This document shows positions 45,561-53,613 of a stretch of 64,000 bases of DNA, piece after piece (within the stretch, counting starts at the first letter, position 1; every line of letters starts with the position of its first letter). A model generated the notes under the pieces. The model saw only the letters and a program-made list of their open reading frames with translations. It did no database searches and had not been told where the DNA came from. This stretch comes from Bacteroidota bacterium (GTDB lineage Bacteria > Bacteroidota > Bacteroidia > Palsa-965), in the NCBI GenBank assembly GCA_013288325.1, contig JABDCB010000001.1, positions 1 through 64,000 on the forward strand. The letters are read 5' to 3'. Position numbers and translations under genes: made by a program.

Positions 45561-46628
45561 ATGAATATGAACAAAACAATCTTGCTGATTGAGGATAATG
45601 CCTCTATGAGGGATAATACCAGAGAACTCCTGGAGCTTTCGGCATACAAAGTATATACTGCAGAAAACGGTAAGATTGGGGTTGAGCTTGCAAAAAAAGT
45701 GCATCCCGATCTGATCTTATGCGATATCAATATGCCCGAACTGGATGGGTATGGGGTACTTCATATTTTAGGAAAAAGTGAAGACACAGCCGGCATCCCT
45801 TTTGTTTTCCTGACTGCAAGAGTGGAAAGAGTTGATTTCAGAAAAGGGATGACCCTGGGTGCTGATGACTACTTAACCAAACCGTTTGATGATGTTGAGT
45901 TGCTGGATGTGGTGGAGATGAGATTAAGAAAAGCGGATTTGTTTAAAAAAGAGATTGAGAAAGCCGATACAGGTTTTGATCGGTTCATCAATGACGCAAA
46001 AGAAACCAATATGCTTAGTTCGTTTTCGAACGAACGGAGTTTAAAGAAACATAAAAAGAAAGAATCCATATTTACCGAAGGCAACTATCCGGTTGGGTTA
46101 TATCTCATCAGCAAAGGAAAGGTAAAGACCTACAAAACCAATGAAGCGGGTAAGGAGCTTATTACCGGAATTTATAAAGAAGGAGATTTTGTAGGGTATG
46201 TTCCATTGCTGGAAGATACAACCTATACAGAATCGGCAGAGGCTTTGGAGGAGGCGGAGATTTACATGATACCCAAACAGGATTTCTTTTCCCTTATTTA
46301 CAATAGCAGGGAAGTGTCGCGCAAGTTTATCCAGCTTCTTTCCAATAACCTTTCCGAAAGGGAAGACAGGCTTATTAAACTGGCTTATAACTCGGTCAGG
46401 AAGCGTGTTGCCGAATCCCTCGTTATGTTACAGCATCAATACCAACAGGATAAATCAGGCAAAACGTCCATTCCTATTTCCAGAGAAGATTTAGCAGGAA
46501 TTGTTGGAACAGCAACAGAATCGGTTATCAGAACATTGGGCGATTTTAAAGAAGAAGGGTTAATAGAAATAAAGAAGGGAGATATTTTCGTACTTAGCCT
46601 GGAAAAACTGAAGGAGCTTAAAAACTAA
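45561..46628 (+). CDS. Response regulator with Crp/Fnr-type output (REC-cNBD-HTH)
   Basis: A 355-residue transcription factor. The receiver (residues 4-125) has Asp55 in LILCDINMPELDG and the LTKPFD lysine. A cyclic-nucleotide-binding-like fold (about 150-270) starts with KKHKKKESIFTEGNYPVGLYLI, and a Crp-type winged helix is at about 275-355. The recognition helix TATESVIRTLGDF keeps the Glu320 and Arg324 that correspond to the base-contacting Glu and Arg of Crp/Fnr. No N-terminal Fnr cysteine cluster is present. It is the natural candidate to bind the TGA(C/T)-N4-(G/A)TCA sites found across this window. A terminator follows. Confidence 0.92.
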   Translation: MNMNKTILLIEDNASMRDNTRELLELSAYKVYTAENGKIGVELAKKVHPDLILCDINMPELDGYGVLHILGKSEDTAGIPFVFLTARVERVDFRKGMTLGADDYLTKPFDDVELLDVVEMRLRKADLFKKEIEKADTGFDRFINDAKETNMLSSFSNERSLKKHKKKESIFTEGNYPVGLYLISKGKVKTYKTNEAGKELITGIYKEGDFVGYVPLLEDTTYTESAEALEEAEIYMIPKQDFFSLIYNSREVSRKFIQLLSNNLSEREDRLIKLAYNSVRKRVAESLVMLQHQYQQDKSGKTSIPISREDLAGIVGTATESVIRTLGDFKEEGLIEIKKGDIFVLSLEKLKELKN

Positions 46629-46661
46629 GCATCTGTGTAATAAGGTCGATCAGGAATAAAC

Positions 46662-46684
46662 AAAAGGCCCGGTCAGGGCCTTTT
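46662..46684. terminator. Bidirectional rho-independent terminator
   Basis: AAAAGGCCC-GGTCA-GGGCCTTTT forms a perfect 9-bp stem with a 5-nt loop, with the A/T ends giving a T-run on each strand. It ends the PAS kinase/REC-Crp operon on the plus strand and the small membrane-protein gene on the minus strand; the latter's TGA lies in the loop and stem (46673-46675). Confidence 0.85.
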
Positions 46685-46789
46685 GAATTGTTCGTAACAG
46701 GTAAACAGAATTGCAGCCAGGGCCATCAACCATAATGCATTATTGAAAAGCCATGCGGGGAGAGATTTCGTGCGTGTCTTGTGTTTCAT
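46673..46789 (-). CDS. 38-residue single-pass membrane protein
   Basis: From the ATG at 46789: a basic start (MKHKTRTKSLPAW), one membrane segment (NNALWLMALAAILFTCY) and a short tail EQFKRP. No family recognised. Three things support it as a real gene despite its size: an FNR-like operator and -7 box at the same 33-bp spacing as eight other promoters lie just upstream (46812-46854); the charge pattern fits a small inner-membrane protein; and its stop falls inside a terminator. A second -7-like TACATTTG lies at 46792-46799. Small membrane proteins of this sort accompany respiratory oxidases (for example CydX), but that role is speculation. Confidence 0.55.
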   Translation of the reverse strand: MKHKTRTKSLPAWLFNNALWLMALAAILFTCYEQFKRP

Positions 46790-46811
46790 GCCAAATGTAT
46801 TATAGGTAATG

Positions 46812-46854
46812 CAAAGGAAAGGACGATACGTGCTATAAACAATGACTTTCATCA
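46812..46854 (-). promoter_or_regulatory. FNR-like operator and -7 box of the 38-residue protein gene
   Basis: TGAC-TTTC-ATCA at 46843-46854 (TGAT-GAAA-GTCA on the minus strand) and minus-strand TTCCTTTG at 46812-46819, centres 33.0 bp apart. The box has T at its second position, as in the tolC promoter. The ATG at 46789 follows by 22 bp. Confidence 0.6.
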
Positions 46855-46936
46855 CCCATGGACTCTTACACGCAATCCATTTGCACATATTTTATCTGTA
46901 TGCGTAAAAGGAGCGTTTCATTATGTGCTTGCCCCT

Positions 46937-47272
46937 ATTTTATGTGCTCATAAAAGGTATGCATTCGTGCTTGAATCTATTTTATGTGCTCATAAAACGT
47001 ATTTATTCATTCTTATATCTATTTTATGTGCTCATAAAATGTATTTATTTACGCTTGAATCTATTTTATGTACTCATAAAAAGTATTTATTCATGCTTAT
47101 ACCTGTTTTATGTGCTCATAAAATGTATTTATTCATGCTTGTACTCATTTTATGTGCTCATAAAACGTATTTATTCATCCTTGCACCTATTTTATGTGCT
47201 CATAAAATATATTTATTCATGCTTGTACTCATTTTATGTGCTCATAAAGTGTTCCCGTTCACGCATGCAGTG
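46937..47272. repeat. 42-bp tandem repeat array with an 18-bp palindrome in each unit
   Basis: Eight units start at 46937, 46979, 47021, 47063, 47105, 47147, 47189 and 47231, all exactly 42 bp long. Each opens with TTTTATG-TGCT-CATAAAA, a 7-bp inverted repeat around 4 bp, then a more variable GTATTTATTCATGCTT-like half. One unit has a TGTACT centre and the last has CATAAAG. Degenerate units continue on both sides (about 46890-46936 and 47273-47315, the latter still in 42-bp register). Two forward frames are open through it only because 42 is a multiple of 3. The gap from 46855 to 47529 holds no other recognised gene. Confidence 0.9.
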
Positions 47273-47529
47273 TCTCCCTTCACTCATAAAGTGTTTCCGT
47301 CTATTCATGCAAGGACCCCAAGCATCTTGGCCGAATATCCTATTGTTGATGCAGGATATAAGCTTACGTTTTAAGCAGGTCCATATGTGTTTGGAGTACG
47401 TCCGTTCAACTTTAGACCACCTCCGAGTCTTTAATATTAAGTTAACATTGGGTTTTCACCTTTTCCTGTTATAAAAATTGTCGTATCTTGATAACTTGAT
47501 TTTCTTTATTCAACAGCATCAATCCTTTT

Positions 47530-47997
47530 ATGGCTCACGTTTTTGTCCGATTTTTTATCGTAATGACCCTATTAGCGGGTGTTTCCTGTCTTTCAGAGAA
47601 ACCACACCAGACACAAGCGGTGAAGGCTCAGCCTTTTAACTTTGTCCTTAACAGGATGGACACTACTTGTTTTACGGTAGCAGAAGCAGAAAAGCTAAGA
47701 GGAGGAAAGAGCTATGTAACCATAGCTTTTGATGAAATGATTCTGGATACTGTTTCACATTGTCTGGGTTTGTATCGGTATGGCTTGAGTGAAAAACCGG
47801 CCTGGCCGGCAGCACATGGTATCAAGTGTTATGCACTTAAGTTCAGAGACAAGATTGAAATAGCAGAACAACAACCAAACCGGGTTGTCATCCTCGACGA
47901 TTTTTTTGCTCAATACGGGAAGATGTTTACCGAACAACAGCAAAAAGATATCCGTGCAAAATTCATGTCAGATTGCACGTTAGTACAGGGAGAGTAA
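47530..47997 (+). CDS. Hypothetical secreted protein (possible lipoprotein)
   Basis: A 155-residue protein with an N-terminal hydrophobic leader ending AGVSC, a weak lipobox, so either a lipoprotein or a cleaved secreted protein. The mature part has 'DTTCFTVAEAEKLRGGKSYVTIAFDEMILDT' (read in parts) and two further cysteines. No family recognised. It is monocistronic and converges with the next gene across 8 bp. It lies directly after the 42-bp repeat array, which may be in its upstream control region. Confidence 0.7.
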   Translation: MAHVFVRFFIVMTLLAGVSCLSEKPHQTQAVKAQPFNFVLNRMDTTCFTVAEAEKLRGGKSYVTIAFDEMILDTVSHCLGLYRYGLSEKPAWPAAHGIKCYALKFRDKIEIAEQQPNRVVILDDFFAQYGKMFTEQQQKDIRAKFMSDCTLVQGE

Positions 47998-48005
47998 AAA
48001 TCCTG

Positions 48006-50000
48006 CTATTTAGGTTCCACACCCAATTTGCTAATTACCAGCCTGTCCAGTTCAATGGCTCCCTTTGCATTACAAAGTTTAACACCTTCGGGATAAAAGG
48101 AGGATTCCAGTTTGTACCACGACCATTGTGTAGTATCAGGCAGCGCAACACGTTTAGTTTCTCCCTTAGCCTTCATGGATTGCACCGTAAGTGTTCCTTT
48201 TCCTTTATACCTGATCCAGAGAAAACGTTTTTCAGGAACAGAGTCACGGATAACACAGCGATATTCATATTCCTTATTTTCCAGCATGTTTAAGGAAGTG
48301 GTATAGTTTTTATAATCGCCTTCGGCACCTGTATGAACGGTAGTTAACTCAGCGTTTGAAATATCAGAGTCACCCACTTCGGCTTCGAAATTGAAATCGT
48401 CGGACCAATAATCGGGATGAGCATTTTCATGCCATTTGTCGAGCTGATAAAATAGGGTTTTCCCATCCGTTGTTTTCTCATACACATAAACACTTCCCTG
48501 TCTGCGTATTTCAAAGGATAGTTCCTTTCCGTCCAGCTGAATGGTTACATTCCTCTTTTCAGGAATTTCGGCTGCATCATTGGAGAAGGGTTGATAGGTG
48601 CCGCAGATAATGTATTTATCTTTTTTATTGTGTTTTCGTACGGCGATTAATACATGAGGATCTTCCGTACTCCAGGTAATACGGGGTGTTCCGTCTTTTT
48701 CAAACAACACATTCCCATTTCGCAATACATCTTCAAACCGGCTGGTGATTGCTTGTGCATACGCTGGCATAGCAGCCTGCCATACATATTGAGAGGGGTT
48801 GGTAAACGGAGCCCCCAGATTGAAATAGCCTACATAATAGTATTCTGCTCCTATAACGGAAAGACATTTGAGTAAGCCAAGCCATTGACCGGGACGTATA
48901 TCATCTTCCGGATTGCTCGACCAGCCTGCAGCTACAAAGGGACTGAACAGATAGTCCCCGTCTTTAATTTCCACCTTTCTTCCTATATCAATCCATCTCC
49001 ATCCATGCCAGGGGCCGCTCCAGTCTTTCCAGTTTTTAGGCCAGCGAGGATAAAAATCGGGAGTGGAATAGTAGATACCATTCACCGGCGTCTGGCATTT
49101 TTTCATGATAGACCATTTGAAGCAATTTATAGGCCCTCCTTCCGTACCGTATAAACTATAGCGTGTATTTTTCAGCTCCGGCAATGTTTTCATAAATGCC
49201 GCAGCATACACATTACGCATGTGTAATTTGCGGATTGCCATAAAATCTTCCCAGGAATCTATTTTCATAGAATCTTTCATACGGATCATAATAGGATCTT
49301 TTTTAAGATATGGAAGCTGATAGGGTCCCGGAGGTTCTTCCCCATCTTCATTGATAACATCAACGGGGCGGGTGAGCCATTTAAGTAAGCGGGAAATATG
49401 ATATTTGGTTACAGCACCGTCAATCCGGATCAGGGAATCGGGGAAGTTGAATTTAATTTGCTTCAGATCATTGCCGTAAAAATTAAAGGTAGCCGACCAG
49501 GCGGGGTTGAGATCTGTATTCTGAACCATAGCCTTGGTATATGGATAACCAATGAGATTAGGTTCTGAGAACAGCCAGGAAGTAATGAAATGAAGCGGTA
49601 TTTCGGGATGTTCATTAGCCAGTTGAACATATGGAGGGCAATGCCCTTCTCCTGTAATATTAAATGCAAAATCGATATTCGGAATAACAATACCATAATG
49701 CCAGTGGAGGCAAAGTTCCTGCTGAACAAACTCTGACCGTTTTACAGCATCATCCCTTTCTACTCCAGGTTGCCCACCTTCTCCCATATAAAAAGGATCC
49801 ATCCAATTGAACAGATAACTGAGTGTATGTCCGGGACGGTAACGGGGCAGGGGATATTTTTTCAGCTGATCTAGCCCCCGTAAAGTGGGATTTTCCATCC
49901 CTTTTGGATACTGTTTGGGATCTTTTTGCGGTGGAGAGCTTTGAAAATAGAAAAGGGAAATAAAACAGAAAAGAAAGGCTTTAGAGAAAAGTAATTTCAT
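48006..50000 (-). CDS. Secreted protein of unknown family, possibly glycoside hydrolase-like
   Basis: A 664-residue protein with a signal peptide (LLFSKAFLFCFISLFYFQSS). The central part (about 60-470) is rich in aromatic residues and has motifs such as LCLHWHYGIVIPNIDFAFNI, LHFITSWLFSEPNL and GPWHGWRWIDIGRK that look like a carbohydrate-active barrel. The last 180 residues are beta-rich and could be a jelly-roll module. I do not recognise the family and no catalytic pair can be assigned. A role in polysaccharide handling is only a suggestion. The neighbouring SDR gene is divergent. Confidence 0.72.
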   Translation of the reverse strand: MKLLFSKAFLFCFISLFYFQSSPPQKDPKQYPKGMENPTLRGLDQLKKYPLPRYRPGHTLSYLFNWMDPFYMGEGGQPGVERDDAVKRSEFVQQELCLHWHYGIVIPNIDFAFNITGEGHCPPYVQLANEHPEIPLHFITSWLFSEPNLIGYPYTKAMVQNTDLNPAWSATFNFYGNDLKQIKFNFPDSLIRIDGAVTKYHISRLLKWLTRPVDVINEDGEEPPGPYQLPYLKKDPIMIRMKDSMKIDSWEDFMAIRKLHMRNVYAAAFMKTLPELKNTRYSLYGTEGGPINCFKWSIMKKCQTPVNGIYYSTPDFYPRWPKNWKDWSGPWHGWRWIDIGRKVEIKDGDYLFSPFVAAGWSSNPEDDIRPGQWLGLLKCLSVIGAEYYYVGYFNLGAPFTNPSQYVWQAAMPAYAQAITSRFEDVLRNGNVLFEKDGTPRITWSTEDPHVLIAVRKHNKKDKYIICGTYQPFSNDAAEIPEKRNVTIQLDGKELSFEIRRQGSVYVYEKTTDGKTLFYQLDKWHENAHPDYWSDDFNFEAEVGDSDISNAELTTVHTGAEGDYKNYTTSLNMLENKEYEYRCVIRDSVPEKRFLWIRYKGKGTLTVQSMKAKGETKRVALPDTTQWSWYKLESSFYPEGVKLCNAKGAIELDRLVISKLGVEPK

Positions 50001-50048
50001 GTACTAAAGTTACTAAAAATGGAGACCTGCTCAATATCAGGAAGAAGA

Positions 50049-50091
50049 TGATGTAAATCATTGATGAAGGGTGAGAGGCAATCTACTTTTA
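50049..50091 (+). promoter_or_regulatory. FNR-like operator and -7 box of the SDR gene
   Basis: TGAT-GTAA-ATCA at 50049-50060 and TACTTTTA (one mismatch to TAnnTTTG) at 50084-50091, centres 33.0 bp apart. A degenerate site TGCT-CAAT-ATCA lies 21 bp upstream (50028-50039). The ATG is at 50146. Confidence 0.65.
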
Positions 50092-50145
50092 GCTCATCAT
50101 GCGTTAGGGAAAGAAACAATCAATCAATCAACAAAACCATAAACC

Positions 50146-50898
50146 ATGAACAGATTAAAAGACAAAGTAGTTATTATTACCGGCGGAGCCGGTGGTATGG
50201 GAAAAGCAGAAGCTATATTATTTGCGCAGGAAGGCGCGCATGTGCTGGTAACCGACAACCAGTTTCAAAAAATGGATGAATGGGTACAGAAAGCATCGGA
50301 TGAAAATTTAAAAATTGCATGTATTGCACATGATGTAACTTCGGAAGATGACTGGAAAAAGGTGGCCGAGAAAGCGATAGAGCTGTACGGAAAAATAAGC
50401 ATTCTGGTAAACAATGCTGGGGTGTATCCGGCCGGAAAAACGACCGATAATACGGAGAAGAAAGAATGGGAAAAAGTAATCGCCATTAATCTGACCGGAC
50501 CTTTTCTGGGTGCCAGGGCTGTGATTCCATACATGAAGAAAAACAAACAGGGTGTAATTGTTAATGTTTCTTCCATTGCCGGAATGGTAGGCGGGAATGG
50601 CCCTGCATACAGCGCTTCCAAAGGCGGGCTGAGATTGCTTACCAAAGATCTGGCTCTGGAATATGCCAAAGACAATATCCGTGTCAACTCCCTTCATCCC
50701 GGAGGTGTACTTACACCTATGACGGAAGGAATGTTAAACATGCCCGAAGCAAAGGAAATGATAAAAGGTATGTGTCCTCAGGGGCGTATGGCCGAGCCCA
50801 TGGAACTGGCTTATGCTGCTTTGTACCTGGCTTCGCCCGAGTCATCATTCATGACCGGATCGGAACTGGTAGTGGATGGAGGAATGATTGCACGCTGA
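50146..50898 (+). CDS. Short-chain dehydrogenase/reductase
   Basis: A 250-residue classical SDR. It has the NAD(P) motif TGGAGGMGKAE (a TGxxxGxG type), the structural motif VNNAG, catalytic Ser in VNVSSIAGMVG, the YSASKGG Tyr-Lys pair and the HPGGVLTPM segment. It should be a soluble oxidoreductase acting on an alcohol, ketone or 3-oxoacyl substrate; the acidic VTDNQ after the second strand suggests NAD(H). It converges with the TonB receptor gene across 2 bp. Confidence 0.9.
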   Translation: MNRLKDKVVIITGGAGGMGKAEAILFAQEGAHVLVTDNQFQKMDEWVQKASDENLKIACIAHDVTSEDDWKKVAEKAIELYGKISILVNNAGVYPAGKTTDNTEKKEWEKVIAINLTGPFLGARAVIPYMKKNKQGVIVNVSSIAGMVGGNGPAYSASKGGLRLLTKDLALEYAKDNIRVNSLHPGGVLTPMTEGMLNMPEAKEMIKGMCPQGRMAEPMELAYAALYLASPESSFMTGSELVVDGGMIAR

Positions 50899-50900
50899 TA

Positions 50901-53381
50901 TCAAAAGAATCCTCCGTCATCACCCTGCTGCTGTTGCTGAGGTTTGCGTTTGAAGATGGAAGCATCGGCTTTTCCGAAACGCATGGTGACGGTAAATTTC
51001 ACGTAGCGAATTTCCCTGCGTGTTACCAGTTCCTGGGTATACTGATCGGTTATCAGATTAGTACCTCTGCTCTTGGTATTGAATATATCGCTCACACTCA
51101 GCGTGAAAATGAGGAACTTCTTGATGTCCTTGCTCAAACCGCAATCAGCAAAATACAAGGCGGTGGTAGTTCCCTGTGGAATAACTTTCGGACTCTCGTA
51201 ACTGCCCGACAACTGGAAGTTAAAGCTCTTGGGGAAATGGTAAACGAAGTTCAGTTTGGTGGTATAATTAGAACCCTGATTACTTACACTGGTGCCTTCA
51301 TACGAAGCGTCGATAACCGTATAAAACAGATTCACGTTCCAGGTAGCTTCCAGATTCTTAACCAGCTCATACTTCAGGGTAAAATCGACTCCTGCCGTAT
51401 TGCTTTGTTTGCCATTGATAGTGGTGGTGATTAATACCGTCGGATCAGTTAGCGAAGGATAGCTGTAAGGTGTAAGCGGATTCATGGTATTGCGGTAGAA
51501 CAGAGTAAAGAGAAAATTACCTTTGTTAAGCTGCTGGCTGAAGTTAGCTTCGGCCAGGGTAATAAACTCCGGAGTCAGATTCGGATTTCCTATGGTATAG
51601 TTTGATTTGTCGCTGAACATAATAAAAGGCATCATTTGCCTGTAGTTGGGGCGGTTCAGTTTGCGTGATACATTGAACTGCCATTGCTGTTTGCTGTTCA
51701 GCGTTTTGCTGATAAACAAACTGGGGAAGAGGGAATTCATGATATTATCTGTAGAGCTCGGGTATTCATACGTGAACGTCGCATTTTTATCCGTCAGTAT
51801 TCCCTGATAATAAGAATCTTCAAAGCGCATACCCAGCATAAAATCGAGTCGTTTCCAGCGTGTGCTGTAGTTGATATAGGCGGCATTTACCAGATCTTTT
51901 ATTTTGTAGTGCGAAGTAAGAAAAGTATCGAGCGCATATACTCCGGTGTTATAATTAAGTTCGCTCACATCCAGATAAGACAAGGAAGGACGGTAGTTGG
52001 AACGCACACCCAGCTCCAGTTTTGTACTGTCATTGATAGGATTTACATAATCGGCCTGAAAGGTATACATCTGACTGATATTACTTCCGTTGTTTACCTG
52101 CAAGGCCGGATTAGGCTGGCCGGGAAGGGCATTGCCCCACTGATCTAAGGAGGTGGTACTGTAATTGCTCGGGCTGAGTGCAGTAAGCGTGTTGTAATCA
52201 ATATCGGCCGTCAGTTCCTGTCCTTTTTTAGGGAATGTTTTTTTGTAGAGAAGTTTAGTAGTGTAGTTTTGAAATTGAGTATGTGTATAAGCGGTACGAT
52301 ATCCACTACCTAATGAAGCACCATTCTGATCCAGATAATTAAAGGTTTGATTGTCGTGTGTGAGAAAATCGCCGGCTACGATATTCTGAGAAAGAGTGAG
52401 TGTATTACGATTGTTGAGTGCATAGTCAACCGCAATACTTCCCATCTGAAAAGTATGTTTGAAATTGGTATTGTCACTTGAATTCAGATAGCCGGTAGTT
52501 TCTCCGTTTAGCAGAGAAGTCCTGTTGGTATAGCCGTGAACCGGATTATCGGAAGAGTTGTAATTATAAACAATGGCAAGACCCCAGGGTTTCTGACGGA
52601 TGTTAAGCGCAAATGTTCCGTTGTAGCGATCGTTGGTACCTACTCCTGCTGTAAGTATTCCATTGTAACCCGGTTTGGAATTGGTTTTCATTACAATATT
52701 GATGATACCACCGGTGGCGCTGGCTTCAAATTTAGCAGAGGGGTTGGTAATCACTTCAACGCGGTCTATCTGATCGGAAGGAATCTGATCCAGGGTCAGC
52801 GTGGTGGGGCGTCCGTCAATATAAATGGTTGCCGGATTTTGACGAAGCTGTGCATTCCCGTTATCATCCAATGTAACGGAAGGAATGTTTTTCATGACAT
52901 CCATGGCCGTACCGCCTTTGGATGTGATGTCTTTATCCACGTTAAACACTTTACGGTCTATGCTCATTTCGGATGCACTTTTCTCCGCATCTATCTCCAC
53001 AGTTTTCAGCAGTTTATCATCGGCACCTAAGGTAAGATTACCGAGATCCTGTTCCAGGTTCTGCATATTGATCACCACCGGTTTCTGAATTGTTTTATAA
53101 CCCAGGAAGGTAACTTTCACGGTGAATTTTCCTACGGGCAGGTTATCGAGACTGAAATCACCGTTATCTTTTGTAAAGTTTCCGGCAATAACACTGTCGC
53201 CTTTCAGCAGAATAACAGAAGCATAGGATACAGGAGCTTTGGAACCATCTACAATTTTGCCATAGAGTCGCCCAATGTTTGGCATTTTGAATTTGGAACC
53301 TGCTGCCGGAGCACCATTGTTTTGAGCCGACATGCCGATGCTTAATGCCAGCATCAGGAAAGCCACGATATTGATCTTCAT
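50901..53381 (-). CDS. TonB-dependent receptor-like outer membrane beta-barrel protein
   Basis: An 826-residue outer-membrane protein with a signal peptide (IVAFLMLALSIGMSAQ). A CarboxypepD_reg-like domain (about 40-115: GKIVDGSKAPVSYASVILLKGD, read in part), a plug (about 130-235: AMDVMKNIPSVTLDDNGNAQLRQ, IYIDGRPT, IDRVEVITNPSAKFEAS) and a barrel of the outer-membrane beta-barrel family PF14905 follow. The tail is Gln/Gly-rich (PQQQQQGDDGG). No SusD partner is adjacent, so uptake of a polysaccharide is not implied; the ligand is unknown. A -7-like TACCTTCG lies at 53402-53409. Confidence 0.9.
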   Translation of the reverse strand: MKINIVAFLMLALSIGMSAQNNGAPAAGSKFKMPNIGRLYGKIVDGSKAPVSYASVILLKGDSVIAGNFTKDNGDFSLDNLPVGKFTVKVTFLGYKTIQKPVVINMQNLEQDLGNLTLGADDKLLKTVEIDAEKSASEMSIDRKVFNVDKDITSKGGTAMDVMKNIPSVTLDDNGNAQLRQNPATIYIDGRPTTLTLDQIPSDQIDRVEVITNPSAKFEASATGGIINIVMKTNSKPGYNGILTAGVGTNDRYNGTFALNIRQKPWGLAIVYNYNSSDNPVHGYTNRTSLLNGETTGYLNSSDNTNFKHTFQMGSIAVDYALNNRNTLTLSQNIVAGDFLTHDNQTFNYLDQNGASLGSGYRTAYTHTQFQNYTTKLLYKKTFPKKGQELTADIDYNTLTALSPSNYSTTSLDQWGNALPGQPNPALQVNNGSNISQMYTFQADYVNPINDSTKLELGVRSNYRPSLSYLDVSELNYNTGVYALDTFLTSHYKIKDLVNAAYINYSTRWKRLDFMLGMRFEDSYYQGILTDKNATFTYEYPSSTDNIMNSLFPSLFISKTLNSKQQWQFNVSRKLNRPNYRQMMPFIMFSDKSNYTIGNPNLTPEFITLAEANFSQQLNKGNFLFTLFYRNTMNPLTPYSYPSLTDPTVLITTTINGKQSNTAGVDFTLKYELVKNLEATWNVNLFYTVIDASYEGTSVSNQGSNYTTKLNFVYHFPKSFNFQLSGSYESPKVIPQGTTTALYFADCGLSKDIKKFLIFTLSVSDIFNTKSRGTNLITDQYTQELVTRREIRYVKFTVTMRFGKADASIFKRKPQQQQQGDDGGFF

Positions 53382-53572
53382 ATACTTTGCTTTTGGAAAC
53401 GCGAAGGTATCTACTATTCATGAATCGTACTTTAACGAATGAAGAGATTAACCTAAAAAATGTTAAAGAAGGGCCTGAAGAGGAGGGTAAGTGCTTGACA
53501 GTGATGAGCCTACCGGGCTAAAAATGAAACAACAATCTTGTATAAAAAGGTCTTTACGGGTTTTGAATATAT

Positions 53573-53598
53573 GTAAGTTTGCAGGTATGAACAGGCCG
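53573..53598 (+). repeat. Duplicated copy of the idi promoter and start region (copy 1)
   Basis: These 26 bases match 54505-54530 with three mismatches, including 17 identical bases, TTTGCAGGTATGAACAG. The copy includes a -7-like TAAGTTTG and an ATG followed by an N-R-P reading, as at the start of idi, but the frame that follows is only the antisense of a small gene. It borders a two-gene insert. Confidence 0.7.
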
Positions 53599-53613
53599 AC
53601 CGGGTGTAATTAC

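Noticed and set aside
46937-47272. CRISPR array
   Set aside because: The intervals between palindromes are similar to one another and only 24 bp long; there are no unique spacers and no cas genes.
46781-47474. Two overlapping forward reading frames through the 42-bp repeat (repeated ILCAHK-YLF-like peptide)
   Set aside because: Both frames are open because the unit length is a multiple of three and lacks stops; the start overlaps a promoter of the opposite strand, no signal or known fold is visible, and the conserved element is a DNA palindrome rather than a codon pattern.
50772-51434. 220-codon forward frame
   Set aside because: It lies almost wholly antisense to the TonB receptor gene, whose domain structure and signal peptide are clear.
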